DNA of 33,382 bases from Chitinophagales bacterium (GCA_013001465.1 JABDMM010000032.1:1-33382), one strand, 5' to 3'; positions 22,901-32,159 are shown, counted from the first letter of the stretch. Notes: generated by a model from the letters alone, not told the origin. Numbers and translations are program-made.

Positions 22901-24024
22901 ACTTGCTCTACGATCTTAGAGTAATAGTCCTCATAAAGCGGTAACACCTTATCTAGATTAAAATTCTGAGATTGTTTAAATGCATTCTCCCTAAACTTCG
23001 TCAAAAGTTCTTCATCGGATAATAGTGCAATCGCATTTTTACTCATCTCTTCTACATCTCCAACATTACTTGTAAATCCGGTGTTGCCGTCTATATTAAT
23101 TTCCGGGATGCCTCCTGTGTTAGATGATATAACAGGCACCTGCACTGCCATTGCCTCCAGAGCTGCAAGACCAAAAGATTCGCTTTCTGAAGGCATAATA
23201 AAAACATCAGCGATCGCTAGCAATTCCTCGATTGCATCCTGCTTTCCCAAAAAGCGCACGTCATTACAATTGCCCAGTTCTCGACAAAGGATCTCTGCTT
23301 TCTGTCTCTCGGGCCCGTCACCAATTAATAACAATTTTGAAGGGATCTTAGCTCTTACTTTGTCGAAGATTCTCACCACATCCAGCACCCTTTTTACTGG
23401 TCGGAAGTTAGATGTGTGTACCAGTACTTTCTCACCGTTCGGTGCTAATGCTTTCTTAAAATGATCCTTATTCGATTTAGAAAATCGGCTGAAATCAACA
23501 AAATTGGGTATTACTTCGATTTCTTTATCGATATCAAAATGTGAATACGTCTCCTCTTTAAGATTTTGAGAAGGAGCGGTGACTCCATCTGAACGGTTGA
23601 TAGAAAAGGTAACCACCGGAGAATATGTTGGGTCTTTACCTACTAACGTAATATCCGTACCATGCAATGTTGTAATGATCGGAATATTGATGTTCTTTGT
23701 TAATAATATTTGCTTCGCCATAAAGGCGGCAGAAGCATGAGGTATCGCATAATGAACATGAAGCAGATCAAGTTTCTCAAAAAGAACTATATCCACCATC
23801 CTGCTAGCTAAAGCAGTTTCATACGGTGTATACTCAAATAGCGGGTAATCCGCAAACCTCACTTCATGATAGTAAATGTTTGCATCAAATGTATCGAGTC
23901 TTGCCGGCTCCCTATATGTTATAAAATGTACTTTATGACCCTTCCTGGCCAATCCTTTTCCAAGTTCTGTCGCTATAACTCCACTCCCTCCATAGGTTGG
24001 ATAGCAGGTGATTCCAATTTTCAT
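22873..24024 (-). CDS. bshA: N-acetyl-alpha-D-glucosaminyl L-malate synthase (bacillithiol synthesis)
   Basis: A 383-residue GT4-family (GT-B fold) glycosyltransferase, first enzyme of bacillithiol synthesis: UDP-GlcNAc plus L-malate gives GlcNAc-malate. The N-terminus MKIGITCYPTYGGSGVIATE is typical of BshA, as are LHVHYAIPHASAA and TTLHGTDITLVG. The C-terminal nucleotide-sugar site carries the E-x7-E motif (SESESFGLAALEAMA) and NTGGIPE. It lies 61 bp after the GH3 fusion gene and is probably in the same operon; bshB and bshC are not in this window. The 3' end overlaps comB by 28 bp tail to tail, with no terminator seen. Confidence 0.95.
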   Translation of the reverse strand: MKIGITCYPTYGGSGVIATELGKGLARKGHKVHFITYREPARLDTFDANIYYHEVRFADYPLFEYTPYETALASRMVDIVLFEKLDLLHVHYAIPHASAAFMAKQILLTKNINIPIITTLHGTDITLVGKDPTYSPVVTFSINRSDGVTAPSQNLKEETYSHFDIDKEIEVIPNFVDFSRFSKSNKDHFKKALAPNGEKVLVHTSNFRPVKRVLDVVRIFDKVRAKIPSKLLLIGDGPERQKAEILCRELGNCNDVRFLGKQDAIEELLAIADVFIMPSESESFGLAALEAMAVQVPVISSNTGGIPEINIDGNTGFTSNVGDVEEMSKNAIALLSDEELLTKFRENAFKQSQNFNLDKVLPLYEDYYSKIVEQVQKEVPLLS

Positions 24025-24085
24025 AGTTTCAAAAATAACTAATACAACAATGGTAAATCACCTAAAACAGTTCGAAGTGAAGTTT

Positions 24086-27031
24086 TTATTCTTCTCCTGC
24101 TACAAATTTGTTCAGCTTAGATTTTTCTATGGCTTGGTAAACTGCAGACTGCATTCTGGTTCTAATATCATTTCTTACCAGCTTCCAGTTATTCGCGTCC
24201 GGGTAGACCCTGTTTGAGAGAAAGATGAAAATTACATCGTTATATGGATCCGCCCACGCGCCAGTACCCGTGAACCCTGAATGGCCAAAGGTGTACGGAG
24301 ATGCCTCGCTAGATGTAGGCCCACTTTTATTCGGATCAGTTTCCGGCTTGTCAAAGCCCAAACCACGCCGACTTTTACTACTCTGTCTTGAAGTGAATAA
24401 ATTTACAGTGTTTGGCTGCAAATACTGCTGACCTCCGTAGCTTCCTCCATTTAACAGCATCTGCATCAATACAGCAAGATCGTTCGCGTTTGAGAATAAT
24501 CCGGCATGTCCGCCAATTCCACCCATCATAGCTGCACCAGGGTCATGAACGTGCCCATCAACAAGCTGTTTTCTAAAATCTATATCTACTTCAGTCGGAA
24601 CGATCTTTTTGTTATCGAATCTACTCAATGGCAAATAACCTATCGTTGACATCCCCAAAGGTTTGTAAAAAATATTTGCGGTAAAGGTATCCAGCCTCTG
24701 CCCGCTCATCCTTTTTATCAAGCGTTCGAACATATAGAAACCCAGATCGCTGTATACGTATTTTGGTTTTGGATTAATAAATGAATTTTGGATCGTATTC
24801 CAGATACTATCCGGATAATCATTTCGTATGAATAATCTGTCTGAAACACAAATCTCATAACCGTCTTTGTCTGTTGTACAATAATAAGATTCATATTTGT
24901 CGTCCGCCACAGTCTTTTTGTAGAATGGTATCCAGCTTTGTAGTCCGGCTTCATGTAATAGAATATCTCTAACCATAAGCGAGCCGATACTACTTCCTTT
25001 AGTTTCTTTCAGGTAATGAGAGATCGGTCTGTATATATCAAGTGAGCCTTCATCAAAATAATACATTAAAGAAATTGTACTTGCAGCGATCTTAGTGATA
25101 GAAGCTATATCATACAGATGATCATTTTGAACAGCGATCTCTTTTGAATAAGTGTGATTCCCAAAAGATTTATGATAAAACACTTTACCTTCTTTTGCAA
25201 CAAGAACCTGACATCCCGGGGTTGCCATGGTATTTATAGCCTCGTAAGCTATCGAGTCTATCTTCAAAAGATCTGCCCGGTTAATGTTGACTTCTTCAGG
25301 AATTGTGTATTTCAGTCGGATGGGTGCTTCCGTAAGCACTCCTGAACCATATATGAATTTAGACCCGGCAGTCACCGGCAACTTTCCTCGGGAAGCAATC
25401 CCCCCAAACAGCAACTGAGCCGATAATTGCTCTGTATAGCTATTCTCTTCATAAGCACAGAGTACTGCGTCAACATTCTCAAAATTTGCAAGACTATAGG
25501 GAGAGCCAAAGACTACCACTGTTACCTCCTTTTCCTTACTGATACTACTTATCAAGTTAAGCGTGTGCGTTGATATCCCATAGTTCTTGCTTCCCGAATA
25601 ACTCATATTCTGAACTCCAATGACGATCCTGTCATATGGTTTCAGCTCTTTCATTAATGAAACTCCATCAAATGAAGTTGACTTTACATTGAAATGATCG
25701 AAGGGCGCATACAATGAAAGATAATCCTGAAATTCTGTCTGGTTCTCTTGTCCAATTACAAGAGAAGCAAAATTTGAATTTTCAAGATTTCTGAATGGAA
25801 TAACACCTTCATTGTCTGCAGCGATAGTTAGTGCCGATTCATATAATTTTCTGATCAGGTTTTCAGAAAGCGGTTGATTTAAGTCACTATACAGATCCTT
25901 AACATCTTGCTTTGGAGTAACTGTAAGTCCCAGATCATATTTTGCAGCTAGTATTTTTTTAACTCTGCTGTCAACTTCTTGCTGGCTTATCTTTCCTTTC
26001 TTCACAGCTTCCAGAATACGTTGTTTTCCTTTTGCGACATCTTCAGAAAAAAGTAAAATATCATTACCGGCGATAAAAGCTTCAGCATCGACAACCCCTG
26101 GTTTATAGTAATCAGAAACGCCCTTCATGTTCAATGCATCTGAAAATACCAGTCCTGCGAAGCCCATATTTACTTTGAGTAGATCGGTGGTCACTTTCCT
26201 GGAGAGAGAAACGGCCAGATCCTTGCTTTTATCGAGTGCAGGTACATTAATGTGGGCGACCATTGCAGATTTAAGCCCGTTGTTGAACAGTATCTTAAAA
26301 GGGAATAGCTCTGTTGAATTCAATCTTTCCAGATCGTGATTGATAACAGGAAGTGTATGATGTGAGTCGTGATCTGTATCTCCATGACCGGGAAAGTGTT
26401 TAGCACATGCCATTATCCCGGAGTTTTGCATTCCATTCATGTACGCCAGACCCTTCATTGCGACGTTAAACTTGTTTTCCCCGAAGGATCGATAATTGAT
26501 GACTGGGTTTTTAGGATTTGTGTTTACATCGACAACAGGGGCCAAATTAACATGTATCCCCATTCTCTTGCATTGTAATCCGATCTCATAGCCCATTTTA
26601 TATATGAGGTCATTATTTTCGATCGCTCCAAGAGTGATCTGTTTTGGATATTTTAAGGTACTGTCGAGGCGCATACTTAAACCCCATTCTCCATCTATAG
26701 AGATCATGAGGGGAATTCCTGATCTTTCCTGAAACTCGTTGGTCCACTTCAATTGTTTGGCAGGAGTACCTTTGAAAAAGATGAGTCCTCCGAGATTTTC
26801 TTCTTCAATAAGTTTTAGGATCTCCTTCTTATGTTCATCCGATTTATTACTGTATACTGCCACCATAAAGAACTGGCCCAACCTCTCGCTTTCAGACATC
26901 TCCGCGAACCTTGCTTCTATCCACTGCTGTTTCTTGATCTCTTCTGCGCTTTCATTGGTGTACTTACCGGCTTCAGAATCCAAAGATGGAAGAGCAATTA
27001 ATAAAAAGAGTAGAAGCAAATAGTTTTTCAT
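24086..27031 (-). CDS. Exported GH3 beta-N-acetylglucosaminidase-like / serine hydrolase fusion
   Basis: A 981-residue two-enzyme protein with a signal peptide (MKNYLLLLFLLIALPSLDSEA). Residues about 35-370 form a GH3 domain of NagZ type: KHFPGHGDTDHDSHH (211-225) holds the catalytic His/Asp dyad, and FSDALNM (296-302) the nucleophile D298. A second alpha/beta part follows to about residue 565. Residues about 585-965 form a beta-lactamase-family serine hydrolase: SITK (644-647), YSD (760-762) and HSG (917-919) are its three active-site motifs, and all are present. The pair suggests trimming of muropeptides or amino sugars outside the cytoplasm. I recall the same fusion beside bshA in other Bacteroidota. 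Substrates are unproven. Confidence 0.88.
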   Translation of the reverse strand: MKNYLLLLFLLIALPSLDSEAGKYTNESAEEIKKQQWIEARFAEMSESERLGQFFMVAVYSNKSDEHKKEILKLIEEENLGGLIFFKGTPAKQLKWTNEFQERSGIPLMISIDGEWGLSMRLDSTLKYPKQITLGAIENNDLIYKMGYEIGLQCKRMGIHVNLAPVVDVNTNPKNPVINYRSFGENKFNVAMKGLAYMNGMQNSGIMACAKHFPGHGDTDHDSHHTLPVINHDLERLNSTELFPFKILFNNGLKSAMVAHINVPALDKSKDLAVSLSRKVTTDLLKVNMGFAGLVFSDALNMKGVSDYYKPGVVDAEAFIAGNDILLFSEDVAKGKQRILEAVKKGKISQQEVDSRVKKILAAKYDLGLTVTPKQDVKDLYSDLNQPLSENLIRKLYESALTIAADNEGVIPFRNLENSNFASLVIGQENQTEFQDYLSLYAPFDHFNVKSTSFDGVSLMKELKPYDRIVIGVQNMSYSGSKNYGISTHTLNLISSISKEKEVTVVVFGSPYSLANFENVDAVLCAYEENSYTEQLSAQLLFGGIASRGKLPVTAGSKFIYGSGVLTEAPIRLKYTIPEEVNINRADLLKIDSIAYEAINTMATPGCQVLVAKEGKVFYHKSFGNHTYSKEIAVQNDHLYDIASITKIAASTISLMYYFDEGSLDIYRPISHYLKETKGSSIGSLMVRDILLHEAGLQSWIPFYKKTVADDKYESYYCTTDKDGYEICVSDRLFIRNDYPDSIWNTIQNSFINPKPKYVYSDLGFYMFERLIKRMSGQRLDTFTANIFYKPLGMSTIGYLPLSRFDNKKIVPTEVDIDFRKQLVDGHVHDPGAAMMGGIGGHAGLFSNANDLAVLMQMLLNGGSYGGQQYLQPNTVNLFTSRQSSKSRRGLGFDKPETDPNKSGPTSSEASPYTFGHSGFTGTGAWADPYNDVIFIFLSNRVYPDANNWKLVRNDIRTRMQSAVYQAIEKSKLNKFVAGEE

Positions 27032-27292
27032 CTCAGAAATAAATTACAACAGCTTTTGTACCAATTTTACGATAAGTGAATAAATGCGTTTTCGAGAATG
27101 CATCAATATCCGCAATTCGATTTGTAAATATAGCATCGTAAAGCGGTTGGGAGGTTATAATGATATCCATAATGTTTGGAGAATGTGATCAAAATATTAA
27201 ACAAGCCGGGGATAATGAATTAATTTCGATTAGCGAACATTAAAGAATGTATAACGCAATAAAGAAGAAAGAATTTTGTTCAAAACTCGATA
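27032..27292. other. Divergent intergenic region (GH3 / mutL operon)
   Basis: At 261 bp this is the longest gene-free stretch in the window. It must hold promoters for both directions, but I found no clean TAnnTTTG with a properly spaced TTG on either strand. A 45-codon frame on the minus strand (27033-27170) ends one base before the GH3 ATG; its coding status is doubtful. No tRNA, riboswitch or terminator is visible. Confidence 0.6.
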
Positions 27293-27574
27293 ATGCAAAT
27301 TTTCAGATCATCATTTTCAAAAATCCCCAAACACTCGAAATTCGATTACCAACCTCGATACAGTGGTGCAGAAGAGGAAGAAGTTGAAGTTGAAAAGCGT
27401 ATAAGTTTTAACAGGAAAGGCCTTCCATTTAGTGATTCCAATCTGATCAGCGGTAAGTTGCGCAGGTCGGTCGTTACTTATCGTAAACGCGAAACGCAAA
27501 AGAGAAAAATGCGTTTGTACATTCTTCTTGGCGCTGTTATAGCTATACTCATTCTCATGATTCAAAACCTGTAA
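27293..27574 (+). CDS. Small basic membrane protein upstream of mutL
   Basis: A 93-residue protein. A positively charged N-terminal part contains KHSKFDYQPRYSGAEEEE, followed by a basic middle, and a single C-terminal helix (LYILLGAVIAILILMIQNL) is likely a tail anchor. I recall similar short proteins (F-x-Y-x-PRY near the start) before mutL in Flavobacteria, sometimes mislabelled as riboflavin synthase; nothing in this chain supports that enzyme. It ends 8 bp before mutL and probably shares its transcript. The function is unknown; topology suggests the bulk faces the cytoplasm. Confidence 0.78.
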   Translation: MQIFRSSFSKIPKHSKFDYQPRYSGAEEEEVEVEKRISFNRKGLPFSDSNLISGKLRRSVVTYRKRETQKRKMRLYILLGAVIAILILMIQNL

Positions 27575-27582
27575 TTTACTCG

Positions 27583-29322
27583 ATGACCGATGTTATTCAA
27601 CTACTTCCTGATCACATATCCAATCAAATCGCGGCGGGGGAAGTAATTCAACGCCCTGCTTCTGCCGTCAAAGAACTTTTAGAAAATGCTATCGATGCCG
27701 GAGCAAAGGAGATTAAATTAATAGTTAAAAATTCAGGAAAGTCCTTAATACAAGTTGTCGATAATGGCAGCGGGATGTCGGAAAACGATGCACAAATGTG
27801 CTTTGCAAAACATGCTACCTCAAAGATCAGAGCGATCGAGGATCTGTTTGCGATCCGTACTAAAGGGTTTCGAGGAGAAGCGCTTGCTTCTATTGCAGCT
27901 ATCGCCGAAGTAGAACTCAAGACTAAGTTGAAGGATGATGATACCGGTATCAGAGTAGTAATTGAAGGTTCTGAAGTAATTTCCAGCCAGGCTTGCGCAT
28001 TCGCAAACGGTACTTCGATAAGCGTCAGAAATTTATTTTATAATGTACCTGCCAGAAGAAAATTTCTAAAGTCCAACACCGCGGAAAACAAACATATCAT
28101 CGACGAGTTTCAACGCATATGTCTTGCTCATCCAGCAATAACGTTTTCTTTCTATAACGATGACAAACTAGTGTATGATGTCAAACCGGCAAACCTTAGA
28201 AAAAGGATCGTTGCACTCTTAGGTGATAACTATAATGAAAGACTCGTGCCTGTTGAAGAACATACTGATTATGTTTCAGTTAAGGGATTTATTGGCAAGC
28301 CTGCTTTCGCAAGAAAAACAAGAGGAGAACAATTCCTCTTTGTAAACAACAGGTTCATCAAGAGCAAATATCTCAATCATGCAGTATACTCAGCTTACGA
28401 AGAAATGATTCAGCAAAATAGCTACCCTATGTTTATCCTTTTTCTCGAGGTTGATCCATCGAGAATCGATGTAAATGTACACCCTTCCAAAAACGAAGTA
28501 AAATTCGATGATGATCGACTTGTCTACACCATAACGAATGCAGGCATCAAGCATGCTCTTGCACAACATAGTATTATTCCATCGCTTGATTTCGATGTTG
28601 AACAAGGATTTGGGTCACTTCCAGGTTTTCAAAATCATGGTTCCCCGGTCTATGAAGCACCTCAAACCAGCAATTGGCAAATGCTCTACCCCGAACCTGA
28701 AAGTGTTATGACGATCGAGAGCGATACTGAATCTCAGGATAATTTAGAAAGTACTTTTAAACCTGTCCAATTACATTCGAAATACATTTTAACACAGATC
28801 AAATCGGGCTTCATTCTTATCGACCAGCAATCCGCTCACGAACGCGTACTATTCGAAGAGTTTATTCGTAAGCTTAACTCAAAGAAAATCAGCAAACAAC
28901 AGATGTTGTTCCCAAAAAAACTCGAGTTTCCTACACACGAATCTGAAATCATTGAAAAGCATAAAAACGAGCTCAATGAATTGGGGATCGAAGTAGAAAA
29001 ATTCGGTAGCAATACTTTCATCATTCAAGCCTTACCACCTGAACTCAAACCAAACCAGGTTGAAGATCTTTTCGAGACGATCCTTCATTATTTCAATACA
29101 CACGAAACACTCGAAGAACTTGCAATTTATACCAGAATAGCTCAATCTCTGGCAATTTCAGCTTGTATTAAAAGAGGCGAAACTATGAGTGTGCCGGAAA
29201 TGCAAAATCTTACAGATCGCTTGTTTGCATGTGAAAACCCAATGACAAGTCCTTCTAAAAACCATTGCTTTATCCAATTCGATCTGTCAGAGATCGATAA
29301 CAAATTCCTTAATGACCTATGA
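27583..29322 (+). CDS. mutL: DNA mismatch repair protein MutL
   Basis: A 579-residue MutL, which couples mismatch recognition by MutS to strand removal. The GHKL ATPase is intact: ELLENAIDAG with catalytic E34, DNGSGM (60-65), TKGFRGEALASI (93-104) and NVPARRKF. A linker leads to a C-terminal dimerisation domain starting near residue 393. The endonuclease motif DQHAx2Ex4E reads DQQSAHERVLFE (414-425), losing His and Ala but keeping D414, E420 and E425, and the usual CPHGRP zinc motif is replaced by CENPMTSP. QQMLFP (439-444) resembles the sliding-clamp contact. Nicking activity is therefore doubtful. It overlaps the next rhomboid gene by 4 bp. Confidence 0.95.
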   Translation: MTDVIQLLPDHISNQIAAGEVIQRPASAVKELLENAIDAGAKEIKLIVKNSGKSLIQVVDNGSGMSENDAQMCFAKHATSKIRAIEDLFAIRTKGFRGEALASIAAIAEVELKTKLKDDDTGIRVVIEGSEVISSQACAFANGTSISVRNLFYNVPARRKFLKSNTAENKHIIDEFQRICLAHPAITFSFYNDDKLVYDVKPANLRKRIVALLGDNYNERLVPVEEHTDYVSVKGFIGKPAFARKTRGEQFLFVNNRFIKSKYLNHAVYSAYEEMIQQNSYPMFILFLEVDPSRIDVNVHPSKNEVKFDDDRLVYTITNAGIKHALAQHSIIPSLDFDVEQGFGSLPGFQNHGSPVYEAPQTSNWQMLYPEPESVMTIESDTESQDNLESTFKPVQLHSKYILTQIKSGFILIDQQSAHERVLFEEFIRKLNSKKISKQQMLFPKKLEFPTHESEIIEKHKNELNELGIEVEKFGSNTFIIQALPPELKPNQVEDLFETILHYFNTHETLEELAIYTRIAQSLAISACIKRGETMSVPEMQNLTDRLFACENPMTSPSKNHCFIQFDLSEIDNKFLNDL

Positions 29323-30134
29323 TGCGTCAAATCACACCTGTGGTAAAGATCTTGCTGATCTTGAACATCGCACTATTCGTGCTGTCTTATGTGTATTCAA
29401 AGTTTACCGGTGGTAGTCTGAATGGTATTCTGGGTCTACATTACTGGACATCAGAAAAATTTCAACCATTTCAGATAGTCACCCATTTTTTTATGCATAG
29501 CGATCAGTTTATCGGTCATGTTTTCTTTAATATGTTCGCGCTTTTCATGTTTGGTCCACACCTGGAAAGAAAGCTTGGCGCAGAACGCTTCTTGTTCTAC
29601 TACTTTTTTACAGCCATTGGAGCCGCAGTCATTTTCCTAACGATCTTCCACCTCGAAATTCAAACATTCGAAGAAAGGGTAGAAAATTTCAAGAATAACC
29701 CAACTATAGAGCAGTTTGAAAGTATAAAAGATAAGGAAATAGGCAGTTTTTATCAGCAACGATTAAGATTGGACGAGTTTATCAATGAATGGCTGAAGTA
29801 TCCTGAAAGTAATAATTATAAGTCTCAGGCAGTTTCGATAGTTAGTTCAGTTTTAGAAAGAGAAAAAGATAAGCCCATAGTTGGCGCTTCAGGAGCTATT
29901 TTTGGAATCTTACTGGCTTTTGGGATGTTCTTTCCAAATCTTACGTTGTTACTATTAATTCCGCCGATACCCATAAAAGCGAAGTATTTGGTACTAATTT
30001 TGGGTGTGTTTGAGTTATATAGCGGATTACGGTTTGATCCGTCCAATAATACGGCTAATTTTGCACACCTTGGTGGGATGCTGTTTGGCTTTATACTTAT
30101 TAAAATTTGGCAAAAGAAAGGTAGACTTTATTAA
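29319..30134 (+). CDS. Rhomboid-family intramembrane serine protease 1
   Basis: A 271-residue six-helix membrane protease. The Ser-His dyad is present: S191 in VGASGAIFG and H250 in NFAHLGGMLFG. The HxxxN motif of TM2 is H67 and N71 (GHVFFNMFALFMFG). A hydrophilic insert of about 75 residues (111-186) separates TM3 from TM4, much longer than in GlpG-type rhomboids. ATG 29319 overlaps the mutL stop (ATGA); ATG 29322 is a near-equal alternative. Its stop overlaps the second rhomboid's start by one base. Substrates are unknown. Confidence 0.92.
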   Translation: MMRQITPVVKILLILNIALFVLSYVYSKFTGGSLNGILGLHYWTSEKFQPFQIVTHFFMHSDQFIGHVFFNMFALFMFGPHLERKLGAERFLFYYFFTAIGAAVIFLTIFHLEIQTFEERVENFKNNPTIEQFESIKDKEIGSFYQQRLRLDEFINEWLKYPESNNYKSQAVSIVSSVLEREKDKPIVGASGAIFGILLAFGMFFPNLTLLLLIPPIPIKAKYLVLILGVFELYSGLRFDPSNNTANFAHLGGMLFGFILIKIWQKKGRLY

Positions 30135-31066
30135 TGAACCAATCGATCTGGCAAGAGCTTAAATATCGTTACCAAAACGGAGGAATGATCACAAGGTTGA
30201 TCTTTATCAACCTGATCGTTTTTGTAGCATATTATGGTGGCGTCTCTATTATCTGGCTATTTGACAATGCATTTAGCGACATGATAGCCGGTAAGCTTAT
30301 GTCTTTTATCAGCCTTCCCGAAGACCCTGCCACACTTGTTACCAGGCCTTGGACTTTCTTTACATATATGTTCATGCATAGCGGACTTTGGCATATTCTA
30401 TTCAACTTGTTAGTCCTCTATTGGTTTGGTAGTATCTTAACAAACTATTTAAGCGACAGGAAAGTACTCCCAATTTATATCTATGGTGGTTTGTTCTCAG
30501 GTTTGCTTTTTATCGCTGCATACAATTTCCTTCCTACTTTCGCCAGTGTTAATGGAACATTGATCGGTGCTTCAGGTGCGGTTCTCGCGATCGTATTTGC
30601 TGCTGCTACTCTAGTTCCTGATCACTCTATTCATCTTCTTTTCGTTGGAGCAGTTAGAATAAAATATATCGCTCTCATCATTTTACTTCTTCAGTTTATT
30701 AACCTGAAGGGAGGAAATGCAGGTGGGAATTTTGCCCATATCGGTGGTGCGCTTTTTGGCTTTCTTTTTATCAAACAACTGCAAAATGGTCGCGACTGGT
30801 CCATCGGATTTAACTGGGCTGTCGATAAACTTAGTAACCTTTTAAACTTCAATCGTAAAGCACCACGAATTAAAATAGTTTATTCAGACAAGGAAAAAGC
30901 AAGTCGTAAATGGGTCAGAAAATCGAAAAATAAAGCAGAACAAACTTCACGACAAGATCAGATAGATCAAATCTTAGATAAGATAAATCAATCCGGATAC
31001 GAAAGCCTTAGCAAAGAAGAAAAAGATTTCCTTTTTAGAGCAAGCCGAGAAGTAAAGGATGAATAA
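30134..31066 (+). CDS. Rhomboid-family intramembrane serine protease 2 with C-terminal tail domain
   Basis: A 310-residue rhomboid in tandem with the first. The dyad is S147 (IGASGAVL) and H202 (NFAHIGGALFG); the TM2 motif is HILFN (87-91). There is no long insert between TM3 and TM4. Instead a cytoplasmic tail of about 95 residues follows the last helix, basic at first and ending in a helical motif (DQIDQILDKINQSGYESL, then SKEEKDFLFRAS) that I recall as a separate small domain (DUF6576-like) of Bacteroidota rhomboids. The start overlaps rhomboid 1 by one base and the end overlaps the EEP gene by 8 bp. Confidence 0.92.
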   Translation: MNQSIWQELKYRYQNGGMITRLIFINLIVFVAYYGGVSIIWLFDNAFSDMIAGKLMSFISLPEDPATLVTRPWTFFTYMFMHSGLWHILFNLLVLYWFGSILTNYLSDRKVLPIYIYGGLFSGLLFIAAYNFLPTFASVNGTLIGASGAVLAIVFAAATLVPDHSIHLLFVGAVRIKYIALIILLLQFINLKGGNAGGNFAHIGGALFGFLFIKQLQNGRDWSIGFNWAVDKLSNLLNFNRKAPRIKIVYSDKEKASRKWVRKSKNKAEQTSRQDQIDQILDKINQSGYESLSKEEKDFLFRASREVKDE

Positions 31067-32120
31067 AAACTCTTTTCTTATTCTCAATATTCTCCTGGCG
31101 ATAGTTCAGATCGGGATATACTACATATCTAAAATTCCACCTGAGCAATTTTGGCCTGGAGCGTTTCTTTCTTTTGCTTTTCCCTATGTCACAATCTTTA
31201 ATGCTATTTTTATTCTGGGCTGGCTTATGAGCAAAAGGTTGTTCTCACTGATCTCTTTATTCAGCATTATAATCACTCTCCCAGACATCACCTCTTCATT
31301 TAGTCTACCTGTAAAACAAACCGAAGGGAAGTTCCAAATCCTTAGTTATAACGTTAAAAATTTCGATCTCTACAATTGGAGCCGAAATAAAGATTCGAGA
31401 GAAAAAATGTTGGAGATCATTCGTACAGAAAACCCTGACATGATATGCTTCCAGGAGTTTTTTACCAATGAGAAAGACGAGTTTGACAATATCAAAAAGA
31501 TTCATGAAGAATTCGGATATAAGTATTTCCACTATGAAGAATCTACTCAATATCAGAAAAATCACTGGGGATCAGCAACGTTCTCGAAATTCCCAATAGT
31601 TGAACGTGGCAAGATTGATTTCGACGGCGAGTTTAAAAACATGAGCATTTACACGGATGTTAAAATTCAGAATGAGGTTCTTCGAATTTATAATCTTCAT
31701 CTCCAATCTTACCATATGATCGATGAAGACTATGATTTCCTGAAAGCTATCTCTGATTTTAAAATTCCCGAATCTGGTTCTCTGATAAGTATTTTTAGAA
31801 AAATGAGATCAGGTTTTGTGAAAAGATCAAAACAGGCCGCAATTATCAAATCTCACATCGATGAATATGAAGGGAAGAAGATCGTATGTGGCGATTTCAA
31901 TGATATCCCTATCTCATATACCTATAAACTCATCTCTAAAGACATGAAAGACTCCTACCGATTCAGAGGGTTGGGTATGGGAAAAACTTTCGTAAGCAGC
32001 CTTCCTAGCCTTCGAATCGATTATATTTTGGTTGATAATAGTATCGAAGTTGAAGAGTATAGAAAACTACCTTACCGATATTCAGACCATTATCCCATCT
32101 CGATCTCTTTTTCATTTTAA
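31059..32120 (+). CDS. Membrane-anchored endonuclease/exonuclease/phosphatase (EEP) family protein
   Basis: A 353-residue protein with two or three N-terminal hydrophobic helices (about residues 5-80) and an EEP catalytic domain from residue 90. The metal and catalytic residues of the DNase I/APE1-like fold are complete: N98 (SYNVKNF), E133 (CFQEFF), H214 (NLHLQ), D279 and N281 (GDFND), D321 (LRIDYI) and D343-H344 (YSDHYPI). The catalytic domain probably faces outward, which would favour a phosphodiesterase acting on envelope or extracellular substrates, but topology is not certain. It overlaps rhomboid 2 by 8 bp and ends the mutL transcription group. Confidence 0.9.
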   Translation: MNKNSFLILNILLAIVQIGIYYISKIPPEQFWPGAFLSFAFPYVTIFNAIFILGWLMSKRLFSLISLFSIIITLPDITSSFSLPVKQTEGKFQILSYNVKNFDLYNWSRNKDSREKMLEIIRTENPDMICFQEFFTNEKDEFDNIKKIHEEFGYKYFHYEESTQYQKNHWGSATFSKFPIVERGKIDFDGEFKNMSIYTDVKIQNEVLRIYNLHLQSYHMIDEDYDFLKAISDFKIPESGSLISIFRKMRSGFVKRSKQAAIIKSHIDEYEGKKIVCGDFNDIPISYTYKLISKDMKDSYRFRGLGMGKTFVSSLPSLRIDYILVDNSIEVEEYRKLPYRYSDHYPISISFSF

Positions 32121-32159
32121 TTTTTATGCCTCCACTGTTAAATTAATTTTGATTGCTCG

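Noticed and set aside
24086-27031. Frameshift or misassembly joining two genes
   Set aside because: Both active sites are intact in one uninterrupted frame, and the same domain order is known from other Bacteroidota.
27090-27190. 34-codon plus-strand frame in the GH3/mutL gap
   Set aside because: It is short, has no recognisable features and overlaps an equally weak minus-strand frame.
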